DNA of 24,247 nucleotides, from IMG/VR virus record IMGVR_UViG_3300020005_000025, positions 1 to 24,247 of that record. One strand, 5' to 3'. The notes beneath the pieces were generated by a model. That model saw nothing but the letters and a program-made list of their open reading frames with translations. It did not search any database and was not told where the DNA came from. Source of the stretch: a virus. Shown in pieces: positions 7,907 through 15,673 of the stretch. Within the stretch, counting starts at the first letter, position 1. Every line of letters begins with the position of its first letter. Made by a program: the position numbers and the translations under genes.

Positions 7907-10260
7907 TGGCCGGGCGCGACCTCACCTACACGATCGGCGTCGACGCCTCCGACGCGGCGGCGGGACTCCGCAAGCTGGAGGGCGCCGTCCGCTCGACGAT
8001 GCGGACCGTGGAGGACGAGCTCGAGGATGGCGCGACCGCCGGACAGAAGCTCGCCGAGTCGCTCGACCGTGTCGCCGCACAGTCGAAAGAGGACCTCTCC
8101 TCGGCAGCGGTCGCGGCCGAGGAGCTCCAGCGGGCGCTCCGTGATGCCGGGTCCGGGCTCGAGGTCGGCGACGCCATCGCCTCGCTCCAGCGGATGGGGC
8201 TCTCGTTCGACGAAATCACGCAGGACGCCGACACGCTCGCCGTGTCCCTCAAGAATCTCGGCGACGTCCGCGCCGAAGGCGTCCAGGAGCTCGACGCCAT
8301 CGCGCCCGGCCTGGCGACGAAGCTGGACAACGTCGAGCGCAGCGCGAGCTCGTCGAGGAGTGCGCTCGCCAACATGATCGGCAACTCCGCGCAGACGATG
8401 GGCGACTCCCTCGGCATCGTCGGCGACCTCGGCGTCGGCATCGGCCAGCTAGGGGAGTACGCGGCGGACGCCCGACTCGAGGGCGAAGGCATGGGCTCCG
8501 TGTTCAAGAACATGGCCGGCGTCGTCGGTCCGATGGCCGCGCTCGCCGCGGCGACGAAACTCGTCGCCGATGTCATGGCGTCCCGCTCCGAGAGTGCGGC
8601 GGCGGCGACCGCGCAACAGGAGCTCCTCACCGAGGCGTACAAGGAGGGCGGCGACGCGGCGACCAACTATGCGCGGGCGCTGAACGAGGCAGGGAAGATC
8701 GAGGTCGCCCTCGACCGTCACAAGTCCGCCGAGGAGGTCGGCGGACTCGTCTCGCTCTACTCGAAACTCGCGCCCATCGTCACCCTCGCCGGCGAGGCGC
8801 TCGGACTGTTCGGCGAGGCGACCGCCGACCTCGCACCGATGCTCTCCAGGGCGGGCGTGTCGACGCAGGAGTGGGCGGACGCCGTCACCGGCGGGTCCGA
8901 CGCCTACAAACTGTTCGCCGCCGGACTGGCCGCGACGAGTCTGTCCGCCGACGACCAGAAAACGGTGCTCGGCGAGCTCGCCGACGCGCAGGAGGCGAAC
9001 GCCGTCGCGTCCGACAACGCGTCGAAATTCAACACCGTGTTTGGCGACACGGCCGAGGAGGCGGCGGCGAAAACGGAGGAGCTCGCCCGCGCCCAACAGG
9101 AGGCGGCGGAGGCGGCAGACGCGCAAGCGATCGCCGTGGCCGGCGCGGCCGACTCGCTCCTCGAGGTCACGTCTGCGGCGGCGGAGGTCGAGCGTCGCTC
9201 CGACGCCCTGTCGGACCTGTTCGACGTCGGCGACGCGCCCGCCGAGGCGGCGTCGGCGACCCGCGACATCGCCGAGGCAATCGGCGGACTCGCGACCGCC
9301 GCGGAAGGCGTCGACCTCTCCGACGCCCTCGACCCGGCGAACCTCGGCGCGGACAAGCTCCTCGACGCCCTCGACGGACTCCGCCCGCAGGTACAAGCGA
9401 AAATCGCCGAGGCGTTCGCGGCGGGCGGACCGGAGGCAGCGACCGCCGTCGCCGACGACTACGTCGCACAGATCGTCGCCGCCCTCGGCGGACAACTCTC
9501 GCCGGAGAAAGTGAAAGAGCTCCTCGGCATCGGCGACCTCACGACGACGCTCTCCGTCGCCCTCGACGCGTCGTCGGTCGCCCGTGCCAAATCCGAGCTC
9601 GAGGTCCTCGTCGGCATCGGCGGAGAGACGCCGTTCACGGCGTCGCTCAAGCTCGCCGTCGACGCCGGGCAACTCTCGGGTGAGGCGGCGCGGGCGATCG
9701 CCGAATGGGGACTCGCCGAGGAGGGCGTCAAGGTCCCGCTCGACCCGGTCACGGACCCGGCGGCGCTCGCCGAGGCGCAAGCGTTCATGTCCTCGTTCGC
9801 CGCGTCGAATCCGGTCACACAACCGCTCGTCGGCGACGCCTCGGGTGTCACCGACGCCGCCACCGACGCCGCCGGACAAGTCGCCAAGACACCCGCGACA
9901 CAAGACATCCTCGCCAACACGGACGACGCCGAGGCGGGGATCGCCTCGACGAAAGACACGGCGGCGAACACGAAACCGATCGTCGACGTCGACGCCAACG
10001 TGCAAGCCGCGATCTTGACGATGCGCATCATTCAATTCGTCGCCGCGGCGCTGGCGCCGAAGGTCGTGGTCGACGCCGACATCGCGCCGGCGATGGCCGA
10101 CATCGCGACCGTCGCCGCGCAGCGGCCGCGGGTCCCGGCGACCGTGTACGTCGCCGACTACCCGACCGCCGGCGAGATTCAAGCGATGATCGGACGCCCG
10201 CGCATCCCGATCGACATCGTCGTCGGCACCTCCGTACGGATCACGGGCGTGAGGGACTGA
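7906..10260 (+). CDS. Tape measure protein
   Basis: The product is 784 residues, the second-longest protein in the window. It runs through the tail tube, sets its length and is ejected ahead of the DNA. It is strongly helical and Ala/Glu/Asp rich, with long coiled-coil stretches (DAADAAAGLRKLEGAVRS; EEAAAKTEELARAQQEAAEA). Hydrophobic segments around VGPMAALAAATKLVADVMA (~200-220) and AAILTMRIIQFVAAAL (~700) may contact the host membrane. Using the known rule of roughly 1.5 A per residue, the tail would be about 110-120 nm; this is an estimate. I see no peptidase or lysozyme domain. The GTG start shares a base with the previous stop. Confidence 0.92.
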   Translation: MAGRDLTYTIGVDASDAAAGLRKLEGAVRSTMRTVEDELEDGATAGQKLAESLDRVAAQSKEDLSSAAVAAEELQRALRDAGSGLEVGDAIASLQRMGLSFDEITQDADTLAVSLKNLGDVRAEGVQELDAIAPGLATKLDNVERSASSSRSALANMIGNSAQTMGDSLGIVGDLGVGIGQLGEYAADARLEGEGMGSVFKNMAGVVGPMAALAAATKLVADVMASRSESAAAATAQQELLTEAYKEGGDAATNYARALNEAGKIEVALDRHKSAEEVGGLVSLYSKLAPIVTLAGEALGLFGEATADLAPMLSRAGVSTQEWADAVTGGSDAYKLFAAGLAATSLSADDQKTVLGELADAQEANAVASDNASKFNTVFGDTAEEAAAKTEELARAQQEAAEAADAQAIAVAGAADSLLEVTSAAAEVERRSDALSDLFDVGDAPAEAASATRDIAEAIGGLATAAEGVDLSDALDPANLGADKLLDALDGLRPQVQAKIAEAFAAGGPEAATAVADDYVAQIVAALGGQLSPEKVKELLGIGDLTTTLSVALDASSVARAKSELEVLVGIGGETPFTASLKLAVDAGQLSGEAARAIAEWGLAEEGVKVPLDPVTDPAALAEAQAFMSSFAASNPVTQPLVGDASGVTDAATDAAGQVAKTPATQDILANTDDAEAGIASTKDTAANTKPIVDVDANVQAAILTMRIIQFVAAALAPKVVVDADIAPAMADIATVAAQRPRVPATVYVADYPTAGEIQAMIGRPRIPIDIVVGTSVRITGVRD

Positions 10261-10261
10261 G

Positions 10262-12883
10262 ATGTCGCTCGCCGCGTTCACCTGGACGACCCGAGCTCGC
10301 CCGTTCGTCGAGGTCGGGATCGGCGACTCCCGCACGCCGGCGCCGGCGGCACGATGGGACGTCCAGCGATGGGACGCCGCCGACGCGCTCTGGTCCGGCG
10401 TCGACCCGTCATGGCTCGACGTCACCTGTGACGCCCGCTCGTTCGACTGCGAGTACGGGCGGGCGCGCACGACCGACCGTTTCGTCCCCGGCGTCGCCTC
10501 CGTCATCGTCGACAACTCGAGCGGATGGGCGGACCCGGGAGGCGACCCGACGCCGGGCGTCCTCAACATGCGACCCGGACGGTCGATCCGGATGGGCGTC
10601 GACCACGAGCTCCACGGGCGACAGATCCTCTTTCGCGGGTTCGTCGACGCGATGAATCCGACCTACGACCCGGTCGACGCCGACACGGTCGAGCTCGTGT
10701 GCATCGACGCCCTCGGCGAGGTCAACCGCGCCAAACTCGTCCCGGCGTCGTCGCCGGTCGGCGCCGGCGACACGGCAGACGTGCGCGTCGCCCGCCTCCT
10801 CGACCTCGTCGGATGGGCGACGGCGAAACGCGACCTCGACGCGTCATCCCTCGAGCTCGTCGGCGACGAGCTCGGCGGACAGGTCGCCGACCTCCTCGGA
10901 CAAGCCGCCGAGTCCGGCGGCGGGTCCGTGTTCGGCGACTACAACGCGTCGGTCGTGTTCCGCGGGCGGGACTGGCAAACGTTCGTCCCCGACGTGCCGG
11001 TCGACGCCACCATCGGGAACGTCGAGCCGGGACACATCGTGCCCGGCACCCCGGAGGTCCCCGGCTACTTCATCGGCGACGGCACCGCCACCCACTACGT
11101 CTCGACCCCGGACGCCAACGACCTCGTCATGGACGGCGACGTTCGCTGGACCTGTCGCGTCCGCGACGACTCGACCGAGACGACGACGTCGCGTCTTATC
11201 ACCGCCAAGCAGGACCGCAACGCGGCCCGACTCGACTACCGACTCGGACACACCTACCTCACCGGCACGAACGTCACCGGCTACCCGACCGGTCTCGCGT
11301 CTCCGCAGATCGTCGCAGCGGTCGGCGTGCGCTCGGCGATCGGGACAACGCCGCCGGGAGCCGACGTCTACATCGGCGCCGACCTCGTCGGAGTCAACCC
11401 GGGATCGCAGGCCCTCACGCTGCGGGGGCAGTTCCTCCGATCAACCGACGGCACGACGTGGACGAACGTCGGAGCGCTCGGAGCGGCGGTCCGCGCCGAC
11501 ACGCTGTCGTACAACGGACCCGACCCGCTCAACGTCGGATTGTGGTGGCTCGGACGGATCTACTGGTCGCAGATCGAGACGAGGAACCGCGCCCGCCTCG
11601 TGTTCCCCGGTGTCGTCGGGAACTACCTCGGCGTCCCCGACGCGGCGAACCTGGACATCACCGGGGACGTCGAGATCGTCGCCCGTCTCACGTTCAATGA
11701 CATCGGCGCGACGAATCAGGGCGTCGTGTCGAAACACGGGGCGTACACGCTCTATCTCAACGTCGCCACCGCGGTCGGCGCGATCTTCTTCTTCGCCGAC
11801 GCGCCGGGCACGTCCGTGTTTGCGTCGTCGACTAGTCACGGTTTCGTCAGCGGTCAGACCTATTGGGTCAAGATGACCCGCGCCGTCGCGACCGGACTGG
11901 TGTCGTTTTACAAGGCGAACGATTCGCCGACTGAGCCGACGACGTGGACGGCGATCGGCACGCAGACACCCGCCGGGTCGGCGGGCAAGACGATCGCCGT
12001 GTCGGCGTACCGGGTCGACATCGGCCAACGCTACGACGGCGCGCTGCCCTTCACCGGGCGCATCGCCCGCGGCATCGTGCGCAACGGCATCGCCGGGACG
12101 GTCGTCCTCGACGTCTCCGAAAACAACGCCGGGAAGCTCGTCACGGCGACGACGTTCGTCGCGACGACCGGACAGACCGTCACCATCTCGACGACGCCGC
12201 CACATGCAATCGTCCAGCCGCAACCGGACCGCGTCGTATGGAGGTTCGACGCGAACGACTACCCGGGGACCGGGACGAGCTATGTCGACCCTCGAGGTCG
12301 GACGTGGACGCTCTCCGCCGCCGGCGCCATCGTCCCGAAGGTTCCCGAGGTCCCGCCGGTCGTCGTCCCCGCCGATGTCTGTCCGATCGGGTGGGAGCGT
12401 CCGTTCGCCCGCGCCGACATCGCGACCCGCGTCATCATCGGACGCGACCTCCAGACCGCTCAGGTCCTCGACGACGCGGACGCGCAGGTCCTCTACGGAA
12501 TCGAACCGTTCGAACGGACCGACCTCCTCACCGCGAACGACGCCGAAATCACGAGCCTCGGGACCCGCATCCTCGTCACTCGCTCCGCGGCGACGGCGCC
12601 ACGCATCCGCGCCGTGTCGTTCGACGCCCGCACCGCGGACAACGTCCTCGACCTCCTCTCAACCGTCGACGTGTACCGCCCGTCCCGCTATCGATGCCGA
12701 CTCCGTTACCCGCGAGGCGACGTGTTCGACAAGGAGATGTTCGCGACCGGCGTCGCGCACCACATCACGCCGGGCGCGTGGACTCTGGAGCTCAACCTCG
12801 ACGTCGCCGAACCGTTCGCCGCCGCCGGCGGGCGATGGGACCGCGACCGATGGGACCGCGCCGCATGGACGGTCGCCCCATGA
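10262..12883 (+). CDS. Large minor tail protein with inserted LamG/ConA-like lectin regions
   Basis: The product is 873 residues and is the only large protein between tape measure and lysis genes, so it probably forms the tail tip and receptor-binding part. Residues 1-250 and 690-873 look like two halves of one actinophage minor tail protein. Between them lie two regions of LamG/concanavalin-type beta sandwich: about 265-450 (GYFIGDGTATHYVSTPDAND and on) and about 455-640 (GNYLGVPDAANLDITGDVEI, then FVSGQTYWVKMTR and PFTGRIARGIVRNG). These folds commonly bind sugars. An RWD-x2-RWD motif occurs near both ends (31-38 and 858-865). The ATG is one base after the tape-measure stop. Confidence 0.85.
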   Translation: MSLAAFTWTTRARPFVEVGIGDSRTPAPAARWDVQRWDAADALWSGVDPSWLDVTCDARSFDCEYGRARTTDRFVPGVASVIVDNSSGWADPGGDPTPGVLNMRPGRSIRMGVDHELHGRQILFRGFVDAMNPTYDPVDADTVELVCIDALGEVNRAKLVPASSPVGAGDTADVRVARLLDLVGWATAKRDLDASSLELVGDELGGQVADLLGQAAESGGGSVFGDYNASVVFRGRDWQTFVPDVPVDATIGNVEPGHIVPGTPEVPGYFIGDGTATHYVSTPDANDLVMDGDVRWTCRVRDDSTETTTSRLITAKQDRNAARLDYRLGHTYLTGTNVTGYPTGLASPQIVAAVGVRSAIGTTPPGADVYIGADLVGVNPGSQALTLRGQFLRSTDGTTWTNVGALGAAVRADTLSYNGPDPLNVGLWWLGRIYWSQIETRNRARLVFPGVVGNYLGVPDAANLDITGDVEIVARLTFNDIGATNQGVVSKHGAYTLYLNVATAVGAIFFFADAPGTSVFASSTSHGFVSGQTYWVKMTRAVATGLVSFYKANDSPTEPTTWTAIGTQTPAGSAGKTIAVSAYRVDIGQRYDGALPFTGRIARGIVRNGIAGTVVLDVSENNAGKLVTATTFVATTGQTVTISTTPPHAIVQPQPDRVVWRFDANDYPGTGTSYVDPRGRTWTLSAAGAIVPKVPEVPPVVVPADVCPIGWERPFARADIATRVIIGRDLQTAQVLDDADAQVLYGIEPFERTDLLTANDAEITSLGTRILVTRSAATAPRIRAVSFDARTADNVLDLLSTVDVYRPSRYRCRLRYPRGDVFDKEMFATGVAHHITPGAWTLELNLDVAEPFAAAGGRWDRDRWDRAAWTVAP

Positions 12884-12899
12884 CACGAAAGGTCGCCGC

Positions 12900-13361
12900 A
12901 TGACATCCGTAGATCCGAACGGATTTCCGAATCACGTCGCCGCCGACGAGCTCATTGAGAGCGCGTGGGGGAACGCCGTCGTCGACAACCTCAAGCGCGT
13001 CGCCCGACAATTCGCGGCGGTCGGCGGAGGCGGGTCCTCGGGCGGCGGTATCGACATCGTCACGCTCACCGTCCCGGCGGTCCCCATCCCGACCGTGTGT
13101 GTCGTGCAGGGGCACCTGCGCGTCGACATCGCGAGCATCGCCGGGACGTACAACGTCAACATCGTCTACGGCGCGACGCCGATCGGGACGTGGCAGACGT
13201 CCGTGACGGGCATCCACTATTGCTCCGTCCTCGGCGTCCAAGACGTCCCGGCGAACGTCGCGCCGCAGTTCACGCTCCGCGGCGGCGGGACCGCAAACGT
13301 CACCGTGTTCGGCGACCCGACCATTAACCGCATCGTCGCCACATCGACCGTTCAGGTCTGA
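12900..13361 (+). CDS. Minor tail / fibre-like protein
   Basis: The product is 153 residues starting at ATG 12900, with GAAAGG at 12887-12892 as a ribosome binding site. The first ~35 residues (DPNGFPNHVAADELIESAWGNAVVDNLKRVA) are a helical head common in actinophage tail-tip proteins. A Gly/Ser linker (VGGGGSSGGG) follows. The C-terminal ~105 residues are beta rich and aromatic poor (VTLTVPAVPIPTVCVVQGHLR; TYNVNIVYGATPIGTW; QFTLRGGGTANVTVFGD), as in trimeric fibre or knob domains. It probably attaches to the tail tip. No enzymatic motif is visible. Confidence 0.72.
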   Translation: MTSVDPNGFPNHVAADELIESAWGNAVVDNLKRVARQFAAVGGGGSSGGGIDIVTLTVPAVPIPTVCVVQGHLRVDIASIAGTYNVNIVYGATPIGTWQTSVTGIHYCSVLGVQDVPANVAPQFTLRGGGTANVTVFGDPTINRIVATSTVQV

Positions 13362-13369
13362 GGAGTGCC

Positions 13370-13678
13370 ATGTCCTACGCGAGTCTCAACATCCAAATCC
13401 GGGACACGGCGCTGCGCGACCGCGTCAACTCCGCCGTCCAACAGGAGGCGCACGAAAACCCGGGGCTCTCGGAGAGCGCGTTCGCGGCGGGCGTCCGCGG
13501 CGTCATGTTCGGCGCCGGCGACCGCCTCATCTGGCCGGTCTCGCTGGCGACGGAAGCGGAGTACGCGTCGGCGCTCGCCGCAAACAATCCGGACCCGGGC
13601 GGCGACGAGTCCGTCATCTCGGACGGGATGATCCTCTCCGCCGTCCAGGCGTCATGGCCGCAGGACCCGGCGCCATGA
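13370..13678 (+). CDS. Hypothetical tail-region protein
   Basis: The product is 102 residues with GAGGAG just upstream of ATG 13370. I recognise no domain. It begins with SYASLNIQIRDTALRDRVNSAVQQEA, predicted helical, and has an acidic loop (NNPDPGGDESVISDG) and a final helix. It lies between fibre-like and lysis genes and overlaps the next gene by four bases (ATGA), so it belongs to the late operon. Short genes at this place often encode tail accessory proteins, but no function can be claimed. Confidence 0.65.
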   Translation: MSYASLNIQIRDTALRDRVNSAVQQEAHENPGLSESAFAAGVRGVMFGAGDRLIWPVSLATEAEYASALAANNPDPGGDESVISDGMILSAVQASWPQDPAP

Positions 13679-14067
13679 GCGACCCCGCCGCGTTCGGCGA
13701 TTGGAGCCCGGACGACTCCGTCGACACGGAGCCGCCGGCGCCCGAGCAGGTCTCATACAAGCTCCACGAGCTCCGCCTCGAGATCGACGCCCTCGCCGGC
13801 GCCGCCGGACTCCCGGCATGGGACGAGCTCGACGCGCCGTCACAATCGCTCGCCCTAGCGATGGGCGAGATGGTCGTCGCGTTCCTCCTCGCTCACGACC
13901 CGGACGACCCCGAGCTCGTCGCCCGACAACTCCACGAGGCGCGTCGCTACGTCGCGTCCTCACGCCTCCACCCGTGGGACGAGCTCGACGCCGACGACCG
14001 CGCCGTCGGAATCGACCTCATGTCACTCATCCTCGGATGGCTCCGCCGACAGGGGGCGCTCTCATGA
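13675..14067 (+). CDS. Hypothetical protein with an internal helical duplication
   Basis: The product is 130 residues from ATG 13675. Two segments, 46-72 and 98-124, are similar: each starts with WDELDA (49-54 and 101-106) followed by a helix of Ala/Leu/Met (SLALAMGEMVVAFLL and AVGIDLMSLILGWL). This points to a duplicated two-helix unit with 52-residue spacing. The N-terminus is acidic and Pro rich. Both ends overlap neighbours by four bases. It is located immediately before the endolysin, so a late structural or lysis-accessory role is possible, but the hydrophobic helices look too short and polar for a classical holin. Confidence 0.68.
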   Translation: MSDPAAFGDWSPDDSVDTEPPAPEQVSYKLHELRLEIDALAGAAGLPAWDELDAPSQSLALAMGEMVVAFLLAHDPDDPELVARQLHEARRYVASSRLHPWDELDADDRAVGIDLMSLILGWLRRQGALS

Positions 14068-14927
14068 CCGGTCTCTATTACACGGACGTCCTCGACGTCC
14101 TCCGCGCCGCCGGATGCCGGGTCGCCGAGAGCTCGACAACGAACGGATGGCAACGCCGGGCGCGGTCCTCGGGAGGGTTCCCGTCACCGCCGCTCGGCGT
14201 CCAGTGGCATCACACGGCGAGCTCGACCTCGCCGGCGAATGATCTCCACTGGCAGATCGTTTCGTGTCCGGATTCGCCGGTCGGGAACATGCTCCTCGAC
14301 CGGACCGGATGTTTCTGGCCGGTCGCCGCCGGCGCCGCCAACACCGCGGGCAAGGGCGGACCGCTCAAGCTCTCCCGCGGGACGGTCCCGGTCGACTCCG
14401 GGAACACCCGGACGTGGGCGATCGAGGCGGCGAACAGCGGCGTCGGCGAGGCGTGGCCGGTCGCACAGATCGACGCCTATTTCGCCGGGTCAGACGCCCT
14501 CAACGCCCGGTTCGGGAACCTCCCGACCGACGTGTTCTCGCACGCCCTCGGCGCCGGCGACGGGTGGACCAACCGCAAGATTGACCCGGCGACCGCCGCC
14601 GCCGTCCAAGGCCCATGGAAACCGCGCTCCGTGAACGGGTCCGGGACGTGGAGCCTCGCCGACATGCGCGCCGAGTGCTCCCGGCGCTCATCCTCGAACA
14701 TCGCACCGCCGGAGGTACCCGACATGACAGACGACCAGGCACGACAACTCGCCGAGCTCCACGCCTACCTGACGCAGCAGATTGGCGCGCCCGGACAGTT
14801 CACCGATCCGGGAGGCGCGAACCTAAACCTCCCGTGGGCCGCGGCGTGGGCATGGTCGTACGTCTCCGGTCCGATCGACGCGAAGCTCAACGACATTCTG
14901 GCTCGCCTCGATCGCGCCGGCATCTGA
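14064..14927 (+). CDS. Endolysin, N-acetylmuramoyl-L-alanine amidase (Amidase_2/PGRP type)
   Basis: The product is 287 residues. It cleaves the amide bond between muramic acid and the stem peptide to lyse the host. The zinc-amidase core spans ~40-180. QWHHTAS (48-52) carries the first zinc histidine, and SPVGNMLLDRTGCFWPVAAGAANTAGKG is typical of actinophage amidases. AIEAANSG (119-126) follows, and DVFSHALGAGDGWTNRKIDPA (157-176) carries the second histidine, H160. A linker leads to a C-terminal segment (DQARQLAELHAYL... LPWAAAWAWSYVSGPIDAKL) that may bind the cell wall. There is no signal peptide, so release should depend on the holin-like neighbour. Confidence 0.93.
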   Translation: MTGLYYTDVLDVLRAAGCRVAESSTTNGWQRRARSSGGFPSPPLGVQWHHTASSTSPANDLHWQIVSCPDSPVGNMLLDRTGCFWPVAAGAANTAGKGGPLKLSRGTVPVDSGNTRTWAIEAANSGVGEAWPVAQIDAYFAGSDALNARFGNLPTDVFSHALGAGDGWTNRKIDPATAAAVQGPWKPRSVNGSGTWSLADMRAECSRRSSSNIAPPEVPDMTDDQARQLAELHAYLTQQIGAPGQFTDPGGANLNLPWAAAWAWSYVSGPIDAKLNDILARLDRAGI

Positions 14928-14929
14928 CC

Positions 14930-15247
14930 ATGCGACCGTCGCCGGGCGGGCGCGACGTCGTCGCGACGATCCTGGCGATCGGCATCGCGACGGCGATCAA
15001 TCTGATCATGGTCGCCGTACTGTGGGACGCGCTGCGCAGCGACACGCCCGGGCTATCCGAAAACGCGACGCAGGTCATCACCGCGCTCGGGTCGGGCATC
15101 ATCGGCGTGCTCGGCGGATACATCGGCGGGCGAGCCGCCGAGCAGGCGCAGCATCGGGCGCAGGAAGCGGCGGCGCCTCGTGACACGTCGGACACGGGTA
15201 GCGCGGCGGCGGACCGTCGAGGCGTCGCCCACACGTCGGACAGATAG
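14930..15247 (+). CDS. Two-helix membrane protein, probable holin
   Basis: The product is 105 residues starting two bases after the endolysin stop. Two hydrophobic helices are visible: residues ~9-32 (DVVATILAIGIATAINLIMVA) and ~46-68 (ATQVITALGSGIIGVLGGYIGG), with a short polar turn between them. A charged, Ala-rich cytoplasmic tail follows. Size, topology and place after the endolysin match class II-type holins, which time lysis by forming membrane lesions. Unlike its neighbours it uses CTG and AGC codons freely. About 149 bases of its 3' end are antisense to a zinc-ribbon gene on the other strand. Confidence 0.72.
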   Translation: MRPSPGGRDVVATILAIGIATAINLIMVAVLWDALRSDTPGLSENATQVITALGSGIIGVLGGYIGGRAAEQAQHRAQEAAAPRDTSDTGSAAADRRGVAHTSDR

Positions 15248-15266
15248 ACGGCGGTTCGTCAGCCAT
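15099..15266 (-). CDS. Short zinc-ribbon protein, antisense to the holin 3' end
   Basis: The product is 55 residues from the ATG at 15266, which overlaps the upstream gene's stop. It contains a clear zinc ribbon, CPTCGRR and then CPTCHEA (C9, C12, C25, C28), followed by a basic tail (RRLARRCIRRARR). The start carries a degenerate copy of the repeated element found at the start of the other genes of this leftward operon (MADEPPS versus MTDEPLF). It is the last gene of that operon and lies mostly opposite the holin-like gene. The two cysteine pairs make a chance frame unlikely. A nucleic-acid-binding role is possible but not shown. Confidence 0.6.
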   Translation of the reverse strand: MADEPPSICPTCGRRLDGPPPRYPCPTCHEAPPLPAPDAAPARRLARRCIRRARR

Positions 15267-15513
15267 CGGCCATCCCAACGGTGATGCGGATATCCAGCGT
15301 CACAGTCAGACCAAGCGCACGCATCTCACGGGTCATCGCGGCCAACCGTGCGAACACGTCCTCCGGCGAGCCGGGTTGGTCAATCCCCTCCACGATGATG
15401 AACGGCGGTTCAATGCCGGTCGCACGTGCGAATGGTTCCCACTCCGCGTCGGTCATGGGTACGGGATCGCGCATCGGGCTGTTGAACAGCGGTTCCATTC
15501 CCGGCTCAGGCAT
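15259..15513 (-). CDS. Hypothetical protein of the leftward operon
   Basis: The product is 84 residues from ATG 15513, overlapping the upstream stop by eight bases. The N-terminus is MPEPGMEPLFNSP, which contains the repeated EPLFN segment. The middle is acidic and aromatic (MTDAEWEPFARATGIEPPFIIVEGID). The C-terminal half looks like one alpha/beta unit (EDVFARLAAMTREMRALGLTVTLDIRITVGM). I recognise no family. Compared with the late genes it uses AGC, CTG and GTG more, suggesting a different origin. It is preceded and followed by short genes with the same start-associated repeat. Confidence 0.68.
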   Translation of the reverse strand: MPEPGMEPLFNSPMRDPVPMTDAEWEPFARATGIEPPFIIVEGIDQPGSPEDVFARLAAMTREMRALGLTVTLDIRITVGMADG

Positions 15514-15673
15514 CGCCCAACAGCTCCTCAATGCTCGGCCGTGGCGGCGCGTAGAAGACGGCGCGCCGGGTGGCGCGCTCGTCCTCGCTCACACGGGCGC
15601 ACCAGTAGGGCGCCAGCCATGCCGGGTAGCCAGCGAACGCGCATGCAATTGAACAGCGGTTCGTCAGTGCCAC
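15506..15673 (-). CDS. Short hypothetical protein, start or frame uncertain
   Basis: The best frame runs from GTG 15673, overlapping the stop of the upstream gene, to 15506, giving 55 residues. The protein looks real in its body (AGYPAWLAPYWCARVSEDERATRRAVFYAPPRPSIEELLGDA) and its end overlaps the next ATG. However, the repeated start element here is read in another frame. There, an ATG at 15680 gives MPSGTDEPLFN, matching the N-termini of neighbouring proteins, before the frame degenerates into Arg-rich sequence. Either the gene has suffered a one- or two-base indel near 15645-15660, or the element is conserved as DNA rather than as peptide. Confidence 0.5.
   Translation of the reverse strand: MALTNRCSIACAFAGYPAWLAPYWCARVSEDERATRRAVFYAPPRPSIEELLGDA

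Noticed and set aside
8449-10569. Very long leftward open frame (over 700 codons) opposite the tape measure gene
   Set aside because: High GC keeps antisense frames open. Its translation is Arg/Gly/Val/Asp rich with no domains, while the + strand frame is a convincing tape measure protein.
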